This document shows, in pieces, positions 9,101 through 16,751 of a stretch of 64,000 nucleotides of DNA; the first letter of the stretch is position 1; every line of letters begins with the position of its first letter. A model generated the notes under the pieces. It ran no database searches and was not told where the DNA came from. It saw only the letters and a program-made list of their open reading frames with translations. This DNA is from Sphaerisporangium siamense. GTDB taxonomy: Bacteria; Actinomycetota; Actinomycetes; Streptosporangiales; Streptosporangiaceae. Location: contig NZ_JACHND010000001.1 in NCBI RefSeq assembly GCF_014205275.1, positions 2,604,001-2,668,000 of the forward strand. Direction: 5' to 3'. A program made the translations under genes and the position numbers.

Positions 9101-9347
9101 GGTGATCAACGGGGTCAGCCGCCGGAGCATGGCGGGTGTCGAGCAGGCGGAGGCGGTGGCCCGCGGCCGGTGCCGCGCGATCGTGCGCATCCCCTGGGAG
9201 GACGAGCTCGCCCCCGGGCGGCCCGGCCCCGCACAGCCGGAGCGGCTGCGGGCGGGAGCGCGCAGGGCGTACGTCGCCCTCGCGGGAGTTGTGGCAAGCG
9301 GCCTGGCGGCGGCGAGCCGCCCGAGCGAGGAGGAAGTGGCTCAGTGA
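6135..9347 (+). CDS. TcpE-like membrane domain fused through a long repeat linker to a MinD/ParA-like domain
   Basis: A 1070-residue fusion starting at the ATG at 6135 after GAGAGGAGGA. Residues 1-100 resemble TcpE: an opening DLPTYTNIWRIEKRLYKLYD, then two membrane helices (about 33-57 and 58-80). Residues ~120-790 form a Pro/Ala/Glu-rich linker containing an 8-residue repeat array (nt 6789-6980) and a 10-residue array (nt 7836-7955). Residues ~810-1060 form a MinD/ParA-type fold with RRVVVLGCTGGAGQTMTTL, AVDANTGENTL and YRLILVDPAAAV. Both lysines expected in the deviant Walker A are absent: T820 replaces the signature lysine and Q825 the P-loop lysine. ATP hydrolysis is therefore doubtful. 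It may tether a cytoplasmic positioning domain to the secretion channel; the fusion is clear, the function is inference. Confidence 0.78.
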   Translation: MDLPTYTNIWRIEKRLYKLYDLRLPMPLPIVWVGVFLGVLVPWSVLLALVGVPFESPWHVLFIVPPGIVTWLSTRPVIESKRLNELLQSQIRYLGEPKTWCRLAPAEESDEIAFTAKVWRAAPGTARRAATVSVKPSAATAASGAAKSRRGTRAKPKHTAPRRRPLEAWSSAARQAPSLKRREALPGEVRPAVAAVTTLPVSEAPALVPGTRTPEPVKEHASEAAHEHAFESTHEHASEAARERVSEGARKRVPEGVRERAFEGARERVPEGARRRGSEGAAGRPSQGSRARAGEGARVTLTGTALPPGAQIPSLPPAPGLPPAPGQVPAPGRVPGRPVEGPAPERLPDVLRGDRLVASSPPALREPATDSPAHTGESPAPAHPVTSKSDAEPPTPVEEPPSAAAPASTAPPAPTVASSASGAAVESSPAGPTSEAQPEAGPVREAGAPAPIGTEALRRLRRLAASAENRETLEPRTVPSESERLASHEWPEPGRTLPTPSHDRALPPPRLAPVPPTTPSQAPDPAATPAPESIATPTPELEPAPAPAPEPADTPVPAPAATPPRVTEPTTTPSHVAEPTTTPSHVAEPTTTPSHMTEPAVTPSHVPEPAREPVVRSLEPVAEASPRAAEVAADETRAGDAAQRSPAETLGSRSAETLADVPPETLGDVPAETLGDVPVEARAPRRSGGLAVDGREQHRKGQPPRAATPRERSREVFAPRPVSPGREAPPLSIRAVPAAGAGADPAVPSVPVPGPRAGGEPRVRRVESVVGRDQTGGWRRLAQVVVGGGAPSRNDGIEADEARARTVLTGSRRVVVLGCTGGAGQTMTTLMLGHTLARYREDRVLAVDANTGENTLTGRIAADSPETLTSLMAGLDGVSGYLSMRAYTTRCESGLEVVGADADAGAARRLADRRLFSDERIARAMRVLDRHYRLILVDPAAAVAARMLAYADQLILVAPASEDAPDAVAMTFDWLDGQTTAELRRRSIMVINGVSRRSMAGVEQAEAVARGRCRAIVRIPWEDELAPGRPGPAQPERLRAGARRAYVALAGVVASGLAAASRPSEEEVAQ
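6789..6980 (+). repeat. Array of eight 24-nt (8-residue) coding repeats
   Basis: Within the TcpE-MinD linker, eight degenerate units occur of the form EHASEAAH, EHAFESTH, EHASEAAR, ERVSEGAR, KRVPEGVR and so on. Early units are His-rich and acidic, later ones Arg-rich. The regular charge pattern suggests an extended helix or a flexible charged spacer. Confidence 0.85.
7836..7955 (+). repeat. Four 30-nt (10-residue) coding repeats
   Basis: Four units with consensus EPTTTPSHVA lie in tandem; the first three are nearly identical in DNA, which points to recent expansion. They form part of the proline-rich linker of the TcpE-MinD fusion. Confidence 0.88.
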
Positions 9348-9394
9348 CCACGCAGCGAGCCGAAGAGGTGGCTCAGTGACCACGCCGGGAGCCG
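9331..9394 (+). repeat. 32-bp tandem duplication at the MinD-VirB4 junction
   Basis: Positions 9331-9362 and 9363-9394 are near-identical, with GTGGCTCAGTGACCACGC at 9336-9353 and 9368-9385. The duplication makes two 11-codon frames, 9344-9379 and 9376-9411, each starting with the GTG of a GTGA overlap. The second ends in a TGATG overlap with the VirB4 start, so every stop from the fusion gene to VirB4 overlaps the next start. Confidence 0.8.
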
Positions 9395-9410
9395 GGGAGC
9401 GGGCGGCCTG

Positions 9411-11894
9411 ATGGGGAGGTCGTCGCGGTCGAGGAGCAGGCTGGCCGTGCGCTACTTCGACGATCGGATCCTTCTCACGGACTCCTCCGCATGGGCGTAT
9501 TTCCGGCTTCCGACGGTGAGCTATGAGTTCGTCACCCCGGAGGAGCGCGAGGCCCTCGCCACCAACATCACCATCGCGCTGGCCGCGATCCGCATGCCGG
9601 ACGCGGAGGTCCACCTGCGGGTCGCGCACCGGGCGTACCCGGCGGCCGAGTGGGCGATGGCGCTGAACGCGACCTCCGACGAGGGGGACGGCTGGCGCGA
9701 GTACCTGGAGGACATGTACCGCCACGTCTGGGCGAAGGACTTCTGGACCAAGGAGGTCTATCTCGGGGTCCGCCTCGGCCCGCGCGGCGCCCAGCTCGGT
9801 ACGGGCGTGCTGGCCCAGCTCTTCGGCCTCTACCAGCGCGGCGAGTCGGCGCTCGGCATGGAGGACGACCAGGTGCCGGCCGGCGAGATCACCAAGTGGA
9901 CCGACCAGGCGGAGCGCCTCGGCCGGGCGCTCGGCTCCAGCGCCCTGTACGCCCGGCACGCCACCTCCGGCGAGCTGGCCTGGCTGTTCCGGCACGCCGC
10001 CTCGGGTTCGCTCGGCGACCCGCCATCGTCGGCCACCCCGTCCAGGCGGTGGGGCAAGGGCGAGGTCGAGTCGCTGGTCGAGGGCCAGATCCACAACGGC
10101 AGGTCGTTCCTGCGCATCGAGCAGCCCACCGGCGACTCCTACGTGGCGCACCTGTCGTTCGCCCGGTTCCCCGACCTGATGCCGTTCCCGGACGGCGAGC
10201 CGTGGCTGCACTTCGTCGACCAGTTACCGTTCCCGGTCGAGGTCAGCTCGCGGATGCGCCTCATCCCGCCGGTGAAGGCGAGCAAGGACGTCGCGCGCAA
10301 GCTGGCCCACGCGCGGGACATGGACATCCACATTCGCGAGGCGGGAGCGGAGGCGCCGATCGCGCTGGCCGAGCAGATCGACGCGGCCCGCATGCTGGAG
10401 CACGGCATCACCAAGGAGCGCCTGCCGTTCGTGTACGGCTGGCACCGGCTGATCGTGGCCGCGCCGACCGAGGAGATGTGCGTGCAGCGGGTCGAGGCGG
10501 TGGTGGAGCACTACCGCGACATGGGCATCGACATCGTCAACTCGACCGGCGACCAGTTCTCGCTGTTCTGCGAGGCCCTGCCGGGCGAGAAGGTGCGGGT
10601 GAACGCCTACGCCCAGCGCCAGCCGCTGCGCACGATCGCGGGCGGCATGGCGACGGCCACCGTGGACCTCGGCGACCGCATCGACGAGAGCGGCGCCGGC
10701 TGGGCGGGGCCGTACATCGGGGAGACGCTGGGCCGTGCCCGGTCGATCGTCCACTTCGACCCGCTGGTGGCGGCGACGCGCAACCGGCCGACGGCCATCG
10801 CGATCACCGGGGAGCCGGGCGGCGGCAAGACGACGCTCGCGCTGCTGCTGATCTACCAGATGGCGCTGCGCGGGGTGACGGTCGCGGTGATCGACCCCAA
10901 GGGGGACGCCGAGTCGCTGGTGCAGCTGCTGCAGAAGCGGGGACGCAAGGCGCGGATCATCCCGCTGGGCTCGGCCGCCCCGGGCCTGCTCGACCCGTTC
11001 TCCTTCGGCGACGACATCGCCGCGAAGAAGACGATGGCCACCGAGACGCTGCGGCTGCTGCTGCCCCGCATGTCGGAGGAACGCGAGTCGGCGATGATCC
11101 AGGCCGTCTCGACGGTGTCCAACGGGGCCGACCCGTCGCTGGGGAAGGTCGTCGACCACCTGGAGCAGTCGGAGGATCCGGCGTCCAAGAACCTGGGCGC
11201 GGTGCTGCGGTCGATGGCCGAGATGCACCTGGCCCGGCTGTGCTTCGACCCCTCCGGCGGCGACCAGATCGACAGCGAGGGCTGGACCACCGTGTTCACC
11301 CTCGGCGGGCTCACCCTGCCCGACGTCGCGACCGCCCGCGACGACTACTCCTACGAGCAGCGGCTGTCGGTGGCCCTGCTGTACCTGGTGTCGCAGTTCG
11401 CGCGGCGCCTGATGAACGGGCTCGACCGCCGCGCCCCGAAGGCGATCTTCCTGGACGAGGCGTGGGCGATCACCTCGACGCCCGAGGGCGCCAAGCTCGT
11501 CCCGGAGGTCTCCCGCATGGGCCGGTCGCGCAACACCGCGCTCGTGCTCGTCTCGCAGAACGCCGGCGACCTGCTCAACGAGCAGGTGACCAACTGTCTC
11601 TCCTCGGTGTTCGCCTTCCGCTCGACCGAGCGGGTCGAGGTCGACAGCGTGATGGCGCTGCTCGGCGTCGAGGCGTCCGAGGAGCACAAGGGGGCGCTGC
11701 GGTCGCTGGGGAACGGCGAGTGCGTCTTCCGCGACCTCGACGGACGTGCGGGGCGCATCGGCGTCGATCTGATCTCGGAGGAGTTGCTGCGTTGGCTGGA
11801 TACCAATCCGACCCACGACAAACCCGACGAGAGCATGCATGATCCTCGTGGGCGAGCGAGTAGGTCGGCGGCTGCGCAGGAGGTGCGGTCATGA
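9411..11894 (+). CDS. VirB4/TcpF-like type IV secretion ATPase
   Basis: An 827-residue ATPase starting at ATG 9411, overlapping a micro-ORF stop by one base. The N-terminal ~400 residues form the variable VirB4/TraC N-domain. The C-terminal RecA-like domain has Walker A GEPGGGKTT (K473), AVIDPKGD shortly after, and Walker B AIFLDEAW (D682, E683), followed by VLVSQNAGDLLN, typical of VirB4/TraG-type motors. Such hexameric ATPases act at the inner face of the membrane and energise channel assembly or substrate movement. It overlaps the next gene by ATGA. All nucleotide-binding residues look intact, unlike those of the upstream MinD-like domain, so this is probably the main motor of the cluster. 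Confidence 0.9.
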   Translation: MGRSSRSRSRLAVRYFDDRILLTDSSAWAYFRLPTVSYEFVTPEEREALATNITIALAAIRMPDAEVHLRVAHRAYPAAEWAMALNATSDEGDGWREYLEDMYRHVWAKDFWTKEVYLGVRLGPRGAQLGTGVLAQLFGLYQRGESALGMEDDQVPAGEITKWTDQAERLGRALGSSALYARHATSGELAWLFRHAASGSLGDPPSSATPSRRWGKGEVESLVEGQIHNGRSFLRIEQPTGDSYVAHLSFARFPDLMPFPDGEPWLHFVDQLPFPVEVSSRMRLIPPVKASKDVARKLAHARDMDIHIREAGAEAPIALAEQIDAARMLEHGITKERLPFVYGWHRLIVAAPTEEMCVQRVEAVVEHYRDMGIDIVNSTGDQFSLFCEALPGEKVRVNAYAQRQPLRTIAGGMATATVDLGDRIDESGAGWAGPYIGETLGRARSIVHFDPLVAATRNRPTAIAITGEPGGGKTTLALLLIYQMALRGVTVAVIDPKGDAESLVQLLQKRGRKARIIPLGSAAPGLLDPFSFGDDIAAKKTMATETLRLLLPRMSEERESAMIQAVSTVSNGADPSLGKVVDHLEQSEDPASKNLGAVLRSMAEMHLARLCFDPSGGDQIDSEGWTTVFTLGGLTLPDVATARDDYSYEQRLSVALLYLVSQFARRLMNGLDRRAPKAIFLDEAWAITSTPEGAKLVPEVSRMGRSRNTALVLVSQNAGDLLNEQVTNCLSSVFAFRSTERVEVDSVMALLGVEASEEHKGALRSLGNGECVFRDLDGRAGRIGVDLISEELLRWLDTNPTHDKPDESMHDPRGRASRSAAAQEVRS

Positions 11895-14479
11895 GACTTC
11901 ATGAGCCGGGCGGGCTAGGCGAGGGACGGTGGTGGTCCGGCGGGGCCACCGCGATGGCCCGGGTGTTCCGGGCGGTGTGCGAAGGGGCGGTGCGGGCCGC
12001 CACGCCGGTGCGTGCGACGGCCGGGCTGGCCGCGCCGGTGAAGGTGCCGAAGCGTGCCACGCGCTCGCGCGGGTCCAGGCTGCGGCGCAGGGTTCTGGTG
12101 GTGTTGGCGCTGCTGGTCGGCGTGATCGTGGTCCCGATCGCCTTCTCGCCGACCGTCGCGGGCGCGGCGGGGCCGTGCGACCTGTCCCCGGACCTGGCTC
12201 CGGAGATGGTCGGCGGCAGCGTGGACGGCCTCGTGAAGCCGCCTCCCGCGGAGATCCCCTCCGTGTCGCCGACCACGGCGCCGAAGCCGCTGCCTCCGGG
12301 CGCGGTGTCCGGCACCACCTCGCAGGGCGTCGTGAACCCCACGACGAACTACGAGCGGTACGGCATGGCCGGCCAGTTCTGGCACACCTACGAGCTGGGC
12401 TGCACCGACGTGGCGGCCGTGCTCGGCAACGCGTGGGCCAACACGGTCTTCCTGTGGGCCAAGGCCATCGACCGGATGACGATCACGACGTACGAGGCGG
12501 CGGCCACCGAAGGACCGCTCCAGTCCATCAAGGACGTCGTCGACGACATCATCACCAACCTGGCCAACGCCATGTACTGGCCGTACCTGCGGGTGATCAT
12601 CCTGCTGGCGGCGGTGTGGCTGGCGTGGTACGGGCTCATCAGGAAGCGGGCCAGCACCACGGCCGAGGGCGTCATCTGGATGATCCTCGCCGTCGTGGCC
12701 GCCGTGTGGTTCTTCAGCCGCCCCGGCGACTTCACCGGGCTCGGCAAGACCGTCACCGACAAGACGGCCGAGGTGGTCAACTCGGCGTTCAGCGGGCTGC
12801 CCGGGTCGGGCGGGGCGTCGTGCCTGCCGGTCAAGGGGCAGACCGGCGCCAAGGCCGCGCCCGGCGGGTACGGCCAGAACGGCACGCCCGGCGTCGCGCA
12901 GAACGCCGACGCGCTGTGGTCCACGCTGGTGTGCAAGCCGTGGCTGATGGGCGAGTTCGGCACCGCGGACGCCAAGTCGCCGATCGTGGCGACCATGGGG
13001 CCGAAGCTGCTCGACATACAAGCCACGGACCTGCAGGAACAGAACTCGGGGGAGAAGTCCACCTCCACCGCCCACCAGGCGCGCTACGAGGAGGAACTCG
13101 CCAAACCCTTGAAGAGCACGCCCATGTTCTTCCTCTTCCAAGGAAAGGACTGGACGAGCAGGCTCGGCATCGCCATCGGCGCGCTGCTGGCCGCCCTGGT
13201 CGCCGGCGTGCTGATCTTCTTGGTGGCGGTCTCGCTCATCGCGCTCAAGATCGGCTTCCTGTTGCTGCTGATCCTCGGCCCGGTGTTCCTGCTGATCGGC
13301 GTCCATCCCGGTTCGGGGCGCATCATCGCCATGCGCTGGGTCGAGATGCTGGTCGGCACGCTGCTGCGGCAGGCCGTGCTGGCCCTCGTGCTGGGCGTAC
13401 TCGTGTACGGCTATTCGCTGATCATCGCGACCGAGCTGCCATGGGGCATGCAGATCATGTTCATCGCGTTGCTGACGATCGCGGTGTTCTTCTACCGGCG
13501 CCCCTTCCAGCACCTTTTCGCCTCCATGGACGGGCACACGCTCACCACGCGCATGCTCGGCGAGGCCGCCTCGGCGCCCACGTTGCAGCGGGCCGCGAAC
13601 GTGCTGCCCCCGGTGGCGGCGGCCCGTATGGGCCGCTGGGGCCTGCGCAAGGCCGAGCCGGTCATGCACGCGGCCGCGATGGCCACGGGCGCGTCCGCGG
13701 CCGTCGCGGCGGCCGGGGGGGTGGCGCAGGGCCGCGTGCGGGGCGAGGACGTCACCCCGGGCGCCGCGCAGCAGACCGGCACCCGGGTGCAGGTGGGCGC
13801 GCAGCCCACTCCGCTGGACCCCGACGGCCAGGCGGGCGTGCGCCGCAAGGCGACCGGGCGCGGCGCGGCGGTCCCGCGGCCGGGCGCGGCCCCGCCGCTC
13901 AACCTCAACGGGCGTCCGGGCGGCGCCGCGGGCACGGCCGGGCGTGCCGGAGCCGGGGCGGCTCCCCGTACGGGCGCGCGGACGGGCACCGGCGGCGCGG
14001 CCGCGGGCGGCTCAGGTTCCACGGGCGGCTGGTTCGGCGGCGGCCCAGGGCGCGGGCCCCGGCCCTCTTCCGGTGGCTCCTCGGGCGGGTCGTCAGGAGG
14101 CGCCTCGGGCGGTTCGGCGCCGCGGGCCCCGCGTTCGACGGCCGGCGGTCCCCGCGGCCTGCTCGGTGGTGGTGGCGGTGGCGGCGGGTCCTCCTCGCGG
14201 GGCTCGGGCGGCTCCTCCCGTGCTTCGGGCGGTTCCGCGCGGAGTTCGGGCGGCGGGTCGTCGCGCGGGTCCTCCGGAGGGTCCTCCCGGTCCGGGAGCG
14301 GCATCTTCGGCAGCTCGAACGGCAACGGCAACGGCTCCCGCGACCGCGGGGCCGGGTGGTTCGGCGGGCGTTCGGGCTCTGACGAGGCGCCGCCGCTGTG
14401 GCTGCCCCCGCGCCAGGACGGCGGACGCTCCGAGGACGCGCCCTTCTGGCTGCGACCCGGCGACGGCGACAAGGACTGA
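11891..14479 (+). CDS. VirB6/TrbL/TcpH-like polytopic channel protein with Gly/Ser-rich tail
   Basis: An 862-residue protein translationally coupled to VirB4 (ATGA overlap, GGAGGTG about 5 nt upstream). A basic N-terminus precedes a hydrophobic segment (about residues 70-95) resembling a signal or first membrane helix that ends in AGAAGPCDL. Several further helices lie at about 230-280 and 430-555, including a long hydrophobic block with LLLLILGPVFLLIGVHPG. That pattern is characteristic of VirB6/TrbL proteins, which form the inner-membrane channel. From about residue 620 the protein is low complexity, becoming extremely rich in Gly, Ser, Ala and Arg from about 680 and ending in an acidic 40-residue tail. 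Long hydrophilic extensions are known for TcpH-type proteins, but this composition is unusual. Confidence 0.85.
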   Translation: MRLHEPGGLGEGRWWSGGATAMARVFRAVCEGAVRAATPVRATAGLAAPVKVPKRATRSRGSRLRRRVLVVLALLVGVIVVPIAFSPTVAGAAGPCDLSPDLAPEMVGGSVDGLVKPPPAEIPSVSPTTAPKPLPPGAVSGTTSQGVVNPTTNYERYGMAGQFWHTYELGCTDVAAVLGNAWANTVFLWAKAIDRMTITTYEAAATEGPLQSIKDVVDDIITNLANAMYWPYLRVIILLAAVWLAWYGLIRKRASTTAEGVIWMILAVVAAVWFFSRPGDFTGLGKTVTDKTAEVVNSAFSGLPGSGGASCLPVKGQTGAKAAPGGYGQNGTPGVAQNADALWSTLVCKPWLMGEFGTADAKSPIVATMGPKLLDIQATDLQEQNSGEKSTSTAHQARYEEELAKPLKSTPMFFLFQGKDWTSRLGIAIGALLAALVAGVLIFLVAVSLIALKIGFLLLLILGPVFLLIGVHPGSGRIIAMRWVEMLVGTLLRQAVLALVLGVLVYGYSLIIATELPWGMQIMFIALLTIAVFFYRRPFQHLFASMDGHTLTTRMLGEAASAPTLQRAANVLPPVAAARMGRWGLRKAEPVMHAAAMATGASAAVAAAGGVAQGRVRGEDVTPGAAQQTGTRVQVGAQPTPLDPDGQAGVRRKATGRGAAVPRPGAAPPLNLNGRPGGAAGTAGRAGAGAAPRTGARTGTGGAAAGGSGSTGGWFGGGPGRGPRPSSGGSSGGSSGGASGGSAPRAPRSTAGGPRGLLGGGGGGGGSSSRGSGGSSRASGGSARSSGGGSSRGSSGGSSRSGSGIFGSSNGNGNGSRDRGAGWFGGRSGSDEAPPLWLPPRQDGGRSEDAPFWLRPGDGDKD

Positions 14480-14481
14480 GG

Positions 14482-15132
14482 GTGGCGCGTATCAGCGACC
14501 GGCGGGGGCTCGTCTTCGCCGGAGTGGTCGTCGCCATCGCGGCCGTCGGCGTCTACCTGTCCGTGCGGTCGGCCTCCGACGGTTCGGAGGAACCCCGCCC
14601 GACCGCCGGGGCCGTGGTCTCCACGGCCCCGGCCGCCCCCTCCTCCGGCGGGCGCACCCCGTCGCCGGTCAAGTCGGGGGCGTTCGACATCTACGCCTAC
14701 CTACCGCTGTCGAAGGACCAGATCGCCCAGGCGGCGGACGCGGCGCAGCGGTTCGCCGTCTCGTACGCGACCTACCGCTGGGACGAGGACCCGGCGTCCT
14801 ACGCCGAGCGGCTGAAGGCGTTCACGACCGCCGAGCTCGGCACCGTGCTCGCCAGGGACGTGACCTCCCCGGCGACCGTGGAGCGCAACCGCGCCGACCA
14901 GGTCGTCTCTGAGGGCTCCTCCCGGTTGAAGGAGATCCGCGACATCGCGGGCGGGTCGGTCGTGTTCGTGGTGACCGCCGTCCAGCGCATCACGGCCAAG
15001 AGCGGCCCGCAGGAACGCGGCACCGACTACGCCGTCACGCTCACCCAGGTGGGCAGCCAGTGGCAGGTGTACGACATGCAGCCCGCGGAGGCCGGCCAGG
15101 ACGGAGACCCGGGCGGGGGGACGGTGGAGTGA
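14482..15132 (+). CDS. Second VirB8/TcpC-like membrane protein
   Basis: A 216-residue protein from the GTG at 14482, 6 nt after AAGGA and two bases past the previous stop. A single membrane helix (about residues 9-28) is followed by a Ser/Pro-rich spacer and an extracellular domain of about 145 residues, starting at FDIYAYLPLSKDQIAQAADA and ending in GTDYAVTLTQVGSQWQVYDM. That ending strand pattern fits the NTF2-like VirB8/TcpC fold with only one module. Its stop overlaps the start of the wall-hydrolase gene (GTGA). Having two VirB8-like proteins suggests a heteromeric periplasm-equivalent collar; this is inferred from fold similarity and context. Confidence 0.72.
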   Translation: MARISDRRGLVFAGVVVAIAAVGVYLSVRSASDGSEEPRPTAGAVVSTAPAAPSSGGRTPSPVKSGAFDIYAYLPLSKDQIAQAADAAQRFAVSYATYRWDEDPASYAERLKAFTTAELGTVLARDVTSPATVERNRADQVVSEGSSRLKEIRDIAGGSVVFVVTAVQRITAKSGPQERGTDYAVTLTQVGSQWQVYDMQPAEAGQDGDPGGGTVE

Positions 15133-16214
15133 CGTCGCGCGTACGCATCGCCCTGCTCATCGGCCTGGCCGGGGTCGTGCTGGTCACGCTGGTGATGGCG
15201 CCGATGCTGATGAGCACGTTCCCCGCCTTCCTCGGCGCGGGCGGCGGGGCCGCCGACTGCGCGGACGACACGTTGAAGGTGACGAACGTCTCCGACACCG
15301 CGCAGTCGGACATCCCCCGCGACTACCTGGAGCTCTACAAGAAGTGGGGCAAGAAGACCGGCGTGCAGTGGACCGTGCTGGCCGCCGTCGGCAAGCGCGA
15401 GACCGACCACGGACGCTCGAACCTGCCCGGCGTGAAGGGCGGGACGAACTACGCGGGCGCCGCGGGCCCGATGCAGTTCCTGATCAGCACGTGGGGCGGC
15501 AAGGCCAAGATCAAGATCCCGTCGAAGTTCAACGGCTACGCCTCCGACGGCGACGAGGACGGCTGGGCCGACGTCTACAACCCGGCGGACGCCATCCTGG
15601 GCGCGGCGAAGATGCTCAAGCGCAACGGCGCCCCCAGCGACCTGACCCGCGCCCTCTTCGTCTACAACCACGCGATGTGGTACGTCGAGCAGGTCCTGCA
15701 GATCGCCCGCCGCTACGCCGTGGACGGCACGCTGGAGGTCCCGCCCGAGGCCGACCCCGCGTGCGACCCGCCGCTTGTCGACGCGGCCCCGACGGACGTC
15801 GTCAAGAAGATCATGGAGTACGCCCTGGCCCAGCGCGGCAAGCCGTACGTCTGGGGCGGGACGGGCCCGCACGGGTACGACTGCTCGGGCATCATCTACA
15901 TGGCCTACCGCGCGGCCGGGCTGTCGATCCCGCGGACCACCTTCGGCCAGTGGCCCTTCGGCATGAAGATCGGCAAGGGCAAGGAGCAGGCGGGCGACCT
16001 GGTGTTCTTCAACGCGGGTCCGGGCACGTCCGCCGACAATCCCGGCCACGTCGGCATGGTGGTCTCGCCGGGCAAGATGATCGAGGCCCGCTGCACGCTC
16101 TGCGGCCCGATCAAGGTGACGACCTACCGCGACCGCCCCAACATCATCGGCTACACGCGTCCCCTCGAAAACCCAACCGTCGTAGAACAGCTCAAGAGGC
16201 TCGGCCTTACGTAG
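15129..16214 (+). CDS. Secreted lytic transglycosylase plus NlpC/P60 endopeptidase
   Basis: A 361-residue bifunctional wall hydrolase, started at the GTG at 15129 that overlaps the upstream stop. An N-terminal membrane helix (about residues 6-28) anchors or exports it. A lysozyme-like transglycosylase domain (about 60-200) has the catalytic glutamate in GKRETDHG (E91) and GPMQFLISTWG. A C-terminal NlpC/P60 domain (about 220-350) has the nucleophile in YDCSG (C252) and the histidine in GHVGMV (H307). It should cleave both glycan and stem peptide. Tn916 Orf14 and TcpG/TcpI have the same job: opening the wall for the secretion channel. It ends the cluster. Confidence 0.9.
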   Translation: MTSRVRIALLIGLAGVVLVTLVMAPMLMSTFPAFLGAGGGAADCADDTLKVTNVSDTAQSDIPRDYLELYKKWGKKTGVQWTVLAAVGKRETDHGRSNLPGVKGGTNYAGAAGPMQFLISTWGGKAKIKIPSKFNGYASDGDEDGWADVYNPADAILGAAKMLKRNGAPSDLTRALFVYNHAMWYVEQVLQIARRYAVDGTLEVPPEADPACDPPLVDAAPTDVVKKIMEYALAQRGKPYVWGGTGPHGYDCSGIIYMAYRAAGLSIPRTTFGQWPFGMKIGKGKEQAGDLVFFNAGPGTSADNPGHVGMVVSPGKMIEARCTLCGPIKVTTYRDRPNIIGYTRPLENPTVVEQLKRLGLT

Positions 16215-16284
16215 ATCGGTTCATTCCGGTCGCTGTCGCGATGCCGGGGCGGCCCTTGCCCCAGACTCCTTAGTCTTTACCCGC

Positions 16285-16674
16285 ATGGAGAAGATTGTTG
16301 TGGCGGCGGTCATCGTCGAGGAGGGCAGGGTTCTCGCGGCCCAGCGGGCCCGGCCCCCGGAGATGGCGGGGGGATGGGAGTTCCCCGGCGGCAAGGTCGA
16401 CCCTGGTGAGAGCGACGAGCAGGCGTTGGTCCGGGAGTGCCGGGAGGAGCTGGGAGTCGCGATCTCCGTGGGGGAGAGGGTCGGCGGGGACTGGCCGCTG
16501 AGCCCGGGGTATGTCCTGCGCGCCTCGTTCGCCCGGCTCGTCTCCGGGGTCCCGCACCCTCACGAGCACTTGGCGCTGCGCTGGCTGCGCCGTGACGAAC
16601 TCTTCGACATCCCTTGGCTTCCCGCCGACCTTCCCATCGTCGAAGCCGTACAAGATCTGATCCCCGAGGGTTGA
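16285..16674 (+). CDS. MutT-like Nudix hydrolase
   Basis: A 129-residue protein starting MEKIVVAAVIVEEGRVLAAQ. The Nudix box begins at G36 (GGKVDPGESDEQALVRE) and is completed by CREELGV at residue 58, so all metal-binding glutamates are present. Size and the WEFPGGK motif match MutT-type 8-oxo-(d)GTP diphosphatases, which clean the nucleotide pool, although other nucleoside triphosphates are possible substrates. A small dyad AGACT-CCTT-AGTCT at 16263-16276 precedes the start, and TAGTCT within it could act as a -10 element for a leaderless mRNA. It is not clearly part of the preceding secretion operon. Confidence 0.88.
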   Translation: MEKIVVAAVIVEEGRVLAAQRARPPEMAGGWEFPGGKVDPGESDEQALVRECREELGVAISVGERVGGDWPLSPGYVLRASFARLVSGVPHPHEHLALRWLRRDELFDIPWLPADLPIVEAVQDLIPEG

Positions 16675-16751
16675 GGCGCGGCACGATGTGAGATAACTGC
16701 TACACAGCGTGATGAGTTTGTCGCGCACCGTATCGGGGAACGGGGGCTGTA

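Noticed and set aside
7416-10211. 930-codon antisense frame over the fusion and VirB4 genes
   Set aside because: It spans two real coupled genes on the other strand and shows only shadow composition.
4681-16214. Secretion cluster considered as an integrative conjugative element
   Set aside because: No integrase, relaxase, coupling protein, tRNA or att-like direct repeats were visible at its edges in this window.
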